Source: JBDKGD01 sp964513095 | GTDB lineage: Bacteria; Patescibacteriota; Minisyncoccia; UBA6257; 2-01-FULL-56-20 | Direction: 5' to 3' | Length of the DNA stretch: 10,628 nt | NCBI GenBank assembly: GCA_964513095.1 | Contig: CAZELH010000029.1 | Span: 1-10,628, forward strand | Shown here: piece after piece, positions 7,187-10,628 of the stretch | Layout of the letters: the number at the start of each line of letters is the position of its first letter | How positions within the stretch are numbered: position 1 is the stretch's first letter | Position numbers and translations under genes: made by a program | Notes under the pieces: model-generated | Database searches by the model: none | Told to the model about the DNA's origin: nothing | What the model saw: only the letters and a program-made list of their open reading frames with translations

Positions 7187-7276
7187 ATGAAGAAAAAGAA
7201 AGCTGCAAAGAAGACGATGAAAAAGAAGACCACGAAGAAGACTGCAAAGAGAAAGACTGCAAAGAGAAAGAGATAG
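7187..7276 (+). CDS. 29-aa lysine/arginine-rich peptide, histone-tail-like
   Basis: A short frame from ATG 7187 to TAG 7274. The product is almost entirely Lys, Arg, Thr and Ala, beginning MKKKKAAKKT and ending KRKTAKRKR. It contains an exact 15-base tandem duplication (7241-7255 and 7256-7270), each copy encoding TAKRK. Composition resembles the tails of bacterial histone-H1-like proteins and the lysine-rich N-terminus of the sigma factor in this window, so binding to nucleic acid or nucleoid is the natural inference. No SD precedes it. Support for reality: it is the only frame in a unit bounded by a promoter and a strong intrinsic terminator starting 24 bases after its stop. It could alternatively be a fortuitous frame in a structured RNA. 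Confidence 0.65.
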   Translation: MKKKKAAKKTMKKKTTKKTAKRKTAKRKR

Positions 7277-7299
7277 TCTTTTCGTCACTTCACCAAAGG

Positions 7300-7339
7300 T
7301 CCGTTTTATGGCATATGTCATGAAGCGGATTTTTGTTTT
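7300..7339 (+). terminator. Intrinsic terminator after the basic peptide
   Basis: TCCGTTTTATG (7300-7310) pairs fully with CATGAAGCGGA (7319-7329), 11 pairs including two G-U, around an 8-base loop, followed directly by TTTTTGTTTT (7330-7339). Confidence 0.85.
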
Positions 7340-7348
7340 CTGAGGAAA

Positions 7349-7357
7349 TGATATAGT
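7349..7357 (+). promoter_or_regulatory. Extended -10 promoter for the secreted peptidase-like gene
   Basis: TGATATAGT matches the extended -10 form TGnTATAAT in eight of its fixed positions except one. No good -35 lies at standard distance, as is usual for extended -10 promoters. It sits just beyond the preceding terminator. Confidence 0.5.
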
Positions 7358-7375
7358 GAAAGGAGTGGTTTTTAA

Positions 7376-7417
7376 ATGAGTTGTTTATTTGAAAAAGCCA
7401 TCGTATTAACAATTTGA
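7376..7417 (+). CDS. Possible 13-aa leader peptide
   Basis: ATG at 7376 with AGGAG at 7361-7365 (10-base spacing) opens a 13-codon frame ending in TGA at 7415-7417, 20 bases before the next gene's ATG. It shows no run of a single amino acid that would suggest classical attenuation. It may be a coupling leader or coincidental. Confidence 0.3.
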   Translation: MSCLFEKAIVLTI

Positions 7418-7437
7418 TAGAAAAGGAGATGCGGACA

Positions 7438-8271
7438 ATGTATCAATGTCTATTTTTTGTACTCTGCATATTATTTGTGGGACCTGTCTGCTTTGGGCAA
7501 GTAGTTCCCATTCGGTATAACCAAGTTACCAGCGTCTCGGTAGGTGTATCAACTGATGAAAATGCTCGTCGCGCCACACGTCTTGAACTGTTAGCAGTTC
7601 AAGACGAAGCAAATGCTCCAGATATGACCGTCTATATTTGTGGTGACAAACCATTGCCGGGCTTGAATGGACTTGATCCATTCGGAAGGTCTTCGCAAAT
7701 TTGGCAAAACATTGTCTTCGATAGGGAAGGGCTCCCTCGACTCGAACGAGTCGCAGACATTCCGCGGTGGATTGCTCGAGGGGATTTACATCGTATTTCA
7801 GATATCCCGCATCTATCGGTGAGCGCTCATATCCCAAGTTATTTTCGAAATTGTCGAAAAGAAGCGCATGAATTCTTGAAAGATTTCAATCGTGATTTCT
7901 ACGCAACATTTGGGAGGGGATTATTGCTTAGTTCAATGGTGCGAGATACTGCTAAGCAAAGAGCGATGACCACATTGGTAAAAAAAGGGCGGGGGCGTCA
8001 CGCGCGGTGGGTTCAGCGTAATATCAATGCCTCGCCTGTTGAGGGAGAAAGAGCTTCCTCTCATTTGCGAGGCGCTGCTTTCGATATTAGTAAAAAGGGG
8101 ATGACCGCTGAACAAATCGAATGGATTCAATGCTATTTGATGAAGGCGGAAATGAATAATTGGATTGAAATGACAGAAGAAATGAAACAGCCCTGTTTTC
8201 ATATCGCTGTTTTTCAATCGTATCTTGATCAAAAAAATCCCTCACAAGACTTGTTGTTAGCTTATCAATAA
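7438..8271 (+). CDS. Secreted LAS/M15-like putative metallopeptidase (DUF5715-like)
   Basis: 277-aa protein with an N-terminal signal peptide (hydrophobic FFVLCILFVGPVCFG, residues 6-20), so it probably acts outside the membrane. The C-terminal third carries the pattern of D,D-peptidase-like LAS zinc enzymes: SSMVRD (165-170), SSHLRGAAFD (207-216) giving the HxxxxxxD pair H209/D216, and EMTEEMKQPCFH with acidic residues 244-248 and H255 as the second zinc-binding histidine. The layout also resembles an uncharacterised family I recall as DUF5715. A cell-wall peptide substrate is inferred, not shown. Start choice: AAGGAG at 7423-7428 is nine bases before ATG 7438; the in-frame ATG at 7429 abuts the SD, and TTG at 7414 lies before it. 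Residues 25-150 are not recognised. Transcribed alone between its own promoter and terminator. Confidence 0.72.
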   Translation: MYQCLFFVLCILFVGPVCFGQVVPIRYNQVTSVSVGVSTDENARRATRLELLAVQDEANAPDMTVYICGDKPLPGLNGLDPFGRSSQIWQNIVFDREGLPRLERVADIPRWIARGDLHRISDIPHLSVSAHIPSYFRNCRKEAHEFLKDFNRDFYATFGRGLLLSSMVRDTAKQRAMTTLVKKGRGRHARWVQRNINASPVEGERASSHLRGAAFDISKKGMTAEQIEWIQCYLMKAEMNNWIEMTEEMKQPCFHIAVFQSYLDQKNPSQDLLLAYQ

Positions 8272-8289
8272 AAATAAGTAACAATTCTC

Positions 8290-8336
8290 AATCACTCGTA
8301 TTCCTCTCAAGGAGCTCGGGTGATTTTTATTTTTTT
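8290..8336 (+). terminator. Intrinsic terminator after the peptidase-like gene
   Basis: AATCACTCG (8290-8298) pairs with CGGGTGATT (8317-8325), nine pairs including one G-U. An inner TCCT-CTCA-AGGA helix lies within the loop. A long T-tract (8324-8336, one A) follows. Confidence 0.8.
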
Positions 8337-8355
8337 CTCCAGAGGAGAAAAAAAT
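8329..8355. repeat. Perfect 12-base inverted repeat, 3-base loop
   Basis: ATTTTTTTCTCC (8329-8340), AGA, GGAGAAAAAAAT (8344-8355). It overlaps the T-tract of the preceding terminator and could extend it or act as a stem at the mRNA end. Confidence 0.7.
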
Positions 8356-8700
8356 ATCCTGAGCGAGCGCAAGCGAGTCGAAGGATACATGATTTGTTTT
8401 GCTCTTATGTCAGCTAATTTTAGCGAAGCAGGGTAGGCGGGGATCCATGCTTCTGCTCTTCCCATTATCCTTGCTTCTTTATTCACGTTCTACGCTTTAG
8501 GTTTTACGTTTCACGCTTTACGCTTTACGATTCCTAATTCGCAATCCTCCAATGCTCAATCCGCAATTCTTTCCGCCTCCGCCAGTCGGCGGATTACGCT
8601 TTACGATTATTAATCCGTAATTATTTTTTTGTCTTCACTATACCCTAAACCCTACTCGTCATGCCGTAGCCCTGCCTACCGGCAGGCAGGTTTAGCAGAG
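8355..8700. repeat. Cluster of short dispersed palindromic and direct repeats (non-coding)
   Basis: No gene is visible here. Elements: TATCCT...AGGATA ends (8355-8360, 8382-8387) enclosing a GAGCGAGCGCAAGCGAG core; TTTAGCGAAGCAGG (8419-8432), identical to 10454-10467; ACGTTT/ACGCTTT iterations (8484-8530); an exact 15-base direct repeat TTACGCTTTACGATT at 8518-8532 and 8594-8608; palindrome TCCGCCAGTCGGCGGA (8578-8593); a CTATACCCTAAACCCTA stretch (8638-8654) related on the other strand to GGGTATAG at 6199-6213; and a CCTGCC-TACC-GGCAGG hairpin (8671-8686). They look like intergenic repeat families of the kind common in Parcubacteria-like genomes. None has a T-tract that would make it a clear miaA terminator. 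Confidence 0.65.
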
Positions 8701-8701
8701 G

Positions 8702-9631
8702 CTAAGTGGCTTGCCCTGAGTGTAATCGAGGGGCTAAACCCTTGGCTTTTATTGCTTCCTCCGCCTCTTCTCCACTCCCCACCCACACAATATCGTTATT
8801 TTTCTTAAACCATGTCATCTGCCGTTTGGCATACTGACAAATTTCCAAATATAATCGCTCTTCCATTTCTTGGCGGGTAATTGCTCCCTGCAAAAAACGA
8901 GCAATCCAGCGATATTCGAGCCCTAAATCTTCCATCCGGTGCCATGACAACCCATCGTCGTGGAGTTTTTGCACTTCCTCAACCATGCCCATGTTTAGTC
9001 GTTTTTCTAATCGCATTTTTATTTTTTCTTTGAGCGTTTCAAAAGGAATGGAAATACCAATAATACACGCGTCGTATTGGTTATTTTTTTGTAATGGAGG
9101 CACTGGCGCGCCGGAAGTTTCAATAATCTCCAGTGCTCGCACTAAGCGTCGTTTGTTGTATCTATCGATGGTATTGGCGCGAATAGGATCTTTTTCTAAA
9201 AGAATCGCATAAAGTTCATCCGCACTTTGTTCTTCAAGAATGGTACGCAAGGCGCGATTGGGTGGCACGGCGGGTAGATGAAAATCATACAACACCGTAT
9301 CAATAAAAAGTCCGGTACCGCCACACAAGATAGGTAATTTCCCGCGTTGGAGAATATCAGAAATGGCAGAGCCAGCATCTTTTTGAAAATCGGCAACGGT
9401 GTACGTGTCTTTTGGGTCGATAACGTCAAGGAGATGATGGGGGATTTCATCCATTTCTTTCACGGTAATCTTGCCGGTACCGATATCCAATCCTCTATAC
9501 ACCTGCCGTGAGTCCGCAGAGATAACTTCGCCGTTAAAAAGCTTGGCAAGCGCTACGGCGATGTCTGATTTCCCCACAGCAGTAGGGCCAACCACCGCTA
9601 CTACCATTGGTTTTTTTGTCGTGAAGTTCAT
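8702..9631 (-). CDS. miaA: tRNA dimethylallyltransferase MiaA
   Basis: Transfers a dimethylallyl group to N6 of A37 in tRNAs reading codons beginning with U. 309 aa, normal length. P-loop GPTAVGKS (15-22); DSRQVYRGLDIGTGK (40-54), containing the catalytic Asp and substrate loop; PHHLLDVIDP (64-73); GGTGLFI (104-110); RRLVRALEI (161-169); and the C-terminal tRNA-contact helix YAKRQMTWFKK (267-277). ATG 9631 has no SD; an in-frame ATG at residue 9 also lacks one, so the longer form is kept. The last residues, GLAPRLHSGQAT (298-309), are encoded by a dispersed repeat (GCCCT...AGGGGC at 8713-8734) and lie beyond the conserved fold. It is divergent from the small membrane protein operon, with overlapping promoters. 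Confidence 0.96.
   Translation of the reverse strand: MNFTTKKPMVVAVVGPTAVGKSDIAVALAKLFNGEVISADSRQVYRGLDIGTGKITVKEMDEIPHHLLDVIDPKDTYTVADFQKDAGSAISDILQRGKLPILCGGTGLFIDTVLYDFHLPAVPPNRALRTILEEQSADELYAILLEKDPIRANTIDRYNKRRLVRALEIIETSGAPVPPLQKNNQYDACIIGISIPFETLKEKIKMRLEKRLNMGMVEEVQKLHDDGLSWHRMEDLGLEYRWIARFLQGAITRQEMEERLYLEICQYAKRQMTWFKKNNDIVWVGSGEEAEEAIKAKGLAPRLHSGQAT
8710..8734. repeat. Dispersed repeat inside the miaA 3' end
   Basis: CTTGCCCTGAGTG (8710-8722) matches 975-987 in 12 of 13 bases, and GCCC (8713-8716) can pair with GGGC (8731-8734). The element supplies the final codons of miaA. Confidence 0.55.
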
Positions 9632-9660
9632 TTGACTTTAGTGCTATATTTTGATATAAT
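9632..9660 (+). promoter_or_regulatory. Promoter of the small membrane protein operon
   Basis: TTGACT (9632-9637), a 17-base spacer, and a perfect TATAAT (9655-9660). One of the best sigma70 matches in the window. The -35 abuts the miaA start codon. Predicted transcription start is near 9667. Confidence 0.75.
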
Positions 9661-9684
9661 ATAGGGTAGACGTTCGAAAATCAA
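9656..9684 (-). promoter_or_regulatory. Candidate promoter for miaA
   Basis: On the minus strand TTGATT (9684-9679), 17-base spacer, TATTAT (9661-9656), giving a start near 9649 and a leader of about 18 bases. It overlaps the plus-strand promoter, so the two could compete for polymerase. Confidence 0.4.
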
Positions 9685-9707
9685 ATGAAAGGGAAGGGTA
9701 GAAAAAT

Positions 9708-9821
9708 ATGCTACATTCATTTTTTCACTCGCCGTTGGCAATGGTGCTCGCCGGTCTGATCGTCAGTGCCATAGGTTTCCTTGTTTACGGTGGCTACCAA
9801 GGTAGCAAGGTAGCAAGGTAG
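9708..9821 (+). CDS. 37-aa single-pass membrane peptide
   Basis: Frame from ATG 9708 to TAG 9819, with a purine-rich GGGAAGGG at 9691-9698 as a weak SD. Residues 9-27 (from PLAMVLAGLIVSAIGFLVY) form one membrane helix, followed by a short GGYQGSKVAR tail. First gene after the strong promoter at 9632-9660 and upstream of two further small membrane proteins on the same strand. Its last codons are made of an 8-base tandem repeat (9799-9821). Not recognised as any family; too short to judge by composition alone, so it is moderately supported by context. Confidence 0.5.
   Translation: MLHSFFHSPLAMVLAGLIVSAIGFLVYGGYQGSKVAR
9799..9821 (+). repeat. 8-base tandem repeat AAGGTAGC, about 2.9 copies
   Basis: Three consecutive units cover the 3' end of the 37-codon gene, including its stop. 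GCTACC just upstream (9793-9798) is complementary to GGTAGC in each unit, and GGCTACC (9792-9798) also pairs with GGTAGCC at 9824-9830, so alternative hairpins can form. Unit length is not a multiple of three. Confidence 0.75.
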
Positions 9822-9897
9822 TGGGTAGCCTCACTCATGGTCGGTACCATGAAATTCAAGGAAAACCAGAAGACGAACCAAAAAAGGAGGACGGCCA

Positions 9898-10173
9898 ATG
9901 ATTGTTTTTTTTGCAGTTGTTCTGGGAGTCAATTGGCTCCCACTCTTTTTTCTCGCAACTGCCTGTTTCTTCACAGGTATATTCTTTTTTATTGCATTTG
10001 TGTTGCCAACGAAAAAGGTGCAAAAAACAATAGAAAAAATATGGCAAAGGGTTGAGGAGCGGTATCGTCAAAAAAGAAGGAGAAAGATGAGAAAAATGGT
10101 GGGCAAAAAAAGAATAGAAAGACTGGAAATTGCCTACAACCTCGAAAACGCTCCAACGCTACGAGAGGAGTAA
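9898..10173 (+). CDS. 91-aa small membrane protein with basic cytoplasmic tail
   Basis: AAGGAGG at 9884-9890 sits seven bases before ATG 9898. Residues 1-37 are very hydrophobic and aromatic (IVFFAVVLGV, then FFLATACFFTGIFFFIAFVL), long enough for a two-helix hairpin. Residues 38-72 are a highly basic, probably helical tail (KKVQKTIEKIWQRVEERYRQ, then KRRRKMRKMVGKKR). A short acidic-polar end follows. Middle gene of a three-gene unit: 76 bases after the 37-codon gene and three bases before the next. No family recognised. The topology suggests a membrane anchor presenting a positively charged helix that could meet nucleic acid, phospholipid or a partner. An overlapping frame from 9837 is rejected as a shadow. 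Confidence 0.75.
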   Translation: MIVFFAVVLGVNWLPLFFLATACFFTGIFFFIAFVLPTKKVQKTIEKIWQRVEERYRQKRRRKMRKMVGKKRIERLEIAYNLENAPTLREE

Positions 10174-10176
10174 GAT

Positions 10177-10350
10177 ATGAATTTATTCAATATTTTTTTC
10201 GTGCTCTGGATTGTAACAGTCGCCGGAGTTGCGTATTACTTGTTTTTCAAAGACATTGTCTCTGTTTTAGTGGATGATGTCTTGGCGGTTAGCTCAGCCA
10301 TAAAATTATATGGTTGGCGCCTCAATCGCCACGATAAAAACAAAAAATAA
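10177..10350 (+). CDS. 57-aa small membrane protein
   Basis: Frame ATG 10177 to TAA 10348, with AGAGGAG at 10164-10170 six bases upstream. Three bases separate it from the previous stop, indicating tight coupling. One N-terminal membrane helix (about residues 5-24: NIFFVLWIVTVAGVAYYLFF) is followed by an amphipathic segment (KDIVSVLVDDVLAVSSAIKL, 25-44) and a basic end (NRHDKNKK). Last gene before the terminator at 10378. Not recognised. It may form a complex with the two preceding small membrane proteins; holin-like or toxin-like roles are possible by size and topology only. Confidence 0.7.
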   Translation: MNLFNIFFVLWIVTVAGVAYYLFFKDIVSVLVDDVLAVSSAIKLYGWRLNRHDKNKK

Positions 10351-10377
10351 CCCTTCCATCGCTTTCACAAAAAAACC

Positions 10378-10410
10378 AAAACCGTCCCGCTATAGTGGGG
10401 CGGTTTTTTT
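10378..10410 (+). terminator. Strong intrinsic terminator of the small membrane protein operon
   Basis: AAAACCGTCCCGC (10378-10390) pairs with GTGGGGCGGTTTT (10395-10407), 13 pairs with two G-U, loop TATA, and a T-tract to 10410. Confidence 0.93.
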
Positions 10411-10440
10411 ACTTATTTTGCTAGTGATAGCAAAATAAGT
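10411..10440. repeat. Perfect 13-base inverted repeat abutting the terminator
   Basis: ACTTATTTTGCTA (10411-10423), GTGA, TAGCAAAATAAGT (10428-10440). A perfect AT-rich stem with a 4-base loop, no following T-tract. It begins at the base after the terminator's T-run. Confidence 0.85.
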
Positions 10441-10443
10441 AAC

Positions 10444-10467
10444 CCTGCGAAGCTTTAGCGAAGCAGG
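10444..10467. repeat. Palindromic dispersed repeat
   Basis: CCTGC (10444-10448) pairs with GCAGG (10463-10467), and GCT (10452-10454) with AGC (10457-10459), separated by matching GAA triplets. The 14 bases TTTAGCGAAGCAGG (10454-10467) recur exactly at 8419-8432. Confidence 0.65.
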
Positions 10468-10485
10468 ATATTCTGTATTAAAAAA

Positions 10486-10514
10486 TTGACAGAGGGGGGG
10501 TGTTTTGGCACACT
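10486..10514 (+). promoter_or_regulatory. Promoter with consensus -35 and G7 spacer tract
   Basis: Perfect TTGACA at 10486-10491; 17 bases downstream the -10 candidate CACACT (10509-10514) is poor (3 of 6). The spacer contains seven consecutive G (10494-10500). It would serve the gene starting at 10575. Confidence 0.45.
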
Positions 10515-10527
10515 TTCCAACTAGGTG

Positions 10528-10565
10528 GCGGGGTTACCCGCTTTTTACATAACGATTTGAAATCG
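10528..10565 (+). promoter_or_regulatory. Structured leader with terminator-like hairpin
   Basis: GCGGG (10528-10532), GTTA, CCCGC (10537-10541), then TTTTT (10542-10546): a short GC hairpin plus T-run, like an attenuator, ahead of the gene. A second small hairpin CGATT-TGA-AATCG (10553-10565) touches the SD GGAGGA. No known riboswitch class is recognised. Confidence 0.4.
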
Positions 10566-10574
10566 GAGGAGTGT

Positions 10575-10628
10575 ATGAATGAGGTTTATGCAGAAATAGC
10601 CGAAATTTTAGCCAGACATCCATTGATT
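10575..10628 (+). CDS. Start of a gene cut by the window edge
   Basis: ATG 10575 preceded by CGGAGGA (10564-10570). Eighteen codons are visible (MNEVYAEIAEILARHPLI), reading as an amphipathic helix, and the frame stays open to the end of the window. Too little to name a product. Confidence 0.65.
   Translation, partial: MNEVYAEIAEILARHPLI

Noticed and set aside
7414..7437. Upstream TTG (7414) or ATG (7429) starts for the peptidase-like gene
   Set aside because: TTG precedes the SD and ATG 7429 abuts it; ATG 7438 has correct spacing and gives a clean signal peptide.
8355..8700. CRISPR array or tRNA genes in the non-coding cluster
   Set aside because: No regularly spaced identical repeats with unique spacers, and no T-arm or cloverleaf pattern; the repeats are short and of different kinds.
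9837..10055. 72-codon frame overlapping the 91-aa membrane protein
   Set aside because: No SD, Cys/Ser-rich out-of-frame product, and the overlapping frame at 9898 has a strong SD and coherent membrane topology.
10506..10521. TGGCAC resembling a sigma54 -24 element
   Set aside because: The required GC of the -12 element is absent at the right spacing.

Overview
The window reads as bacterial housekeeping DNA of moderate GC from a reduced-genome organism, most likely a member of the Candidate Phyla Radiation (Patescibacteria, Parcubacteria-like). This rests on the unusually compact alanyl-tRNA synthetase, many short basic or membrane peptides, and several start codons without a Shine-Dalgarno sequence sitting close to -10-like boxes. 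It also rests on intergenic stretches packed with short palindromic dispersed repeats of a kind I associate with these genomes. TGA is used as a normal stop (dnaG, and the 13-codon leader ORF), so the Gly-recoding lineages of this radiation are unlikely. No database search was possible, so the lineage is inference.

Layout: (1) 21-930, minus strand: a two-gene unit with an unrecognised 173-aa protein followed by a VOC-fold (glyoxalase-like) protein. (2) 931-1068: divergent intergenic region. (3) 1069-6194, plus strand: dnaG (primase), rpoD (primary sigma factor with a striking lysine-rich N-terminal tail) and alaS (alanyl-tRNA synthetase lacking the beta-barrel and C-terminal domain). This is a variant of the classical macromolecular-synthesis cluster, with the rpoD promoter overlapping the dnaG stop. 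(4) 6254-6353: a 100-N assembly gap, so the linkage of alaS to what follows is only scaffold-level. (5) 6386-7009: GtrA-family membrane protein. (6) 7041-7339: a self-contained transcription unit (promoter, two leader hairpins, a 29-aa Lys/Arg-rich peptide, intrinsic terminator). (7) 7349-8325: a secreted LAS/M15-like putative peptidase with its own promoter, possible leader peptide and terminator. (8) 8329-8740: non-coding repeat cluster that runs into the 3' end of miaA. (9) 8702-9631, minus: miaA, divergent from (10) 9708-10350: three small membrane proteins between a near-consensus promoter and a strong terminator. (11) 10411-10628: palindromes, another promoter, a structured leader and the start of a gene cut by the window edge.

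Functionally the centre of the window covers replication priming, transcription initiation, and tRNA charging and modification (AlaRS, MiaA). The parts most worth attention are the less described ones: the small basic peptide unit, the three-gene small membrane protein operon, the lysine-rich tail on the sigma factor, the pared-down AlaRS, and the repeat that has apparently become the C-terminus of MiaA.
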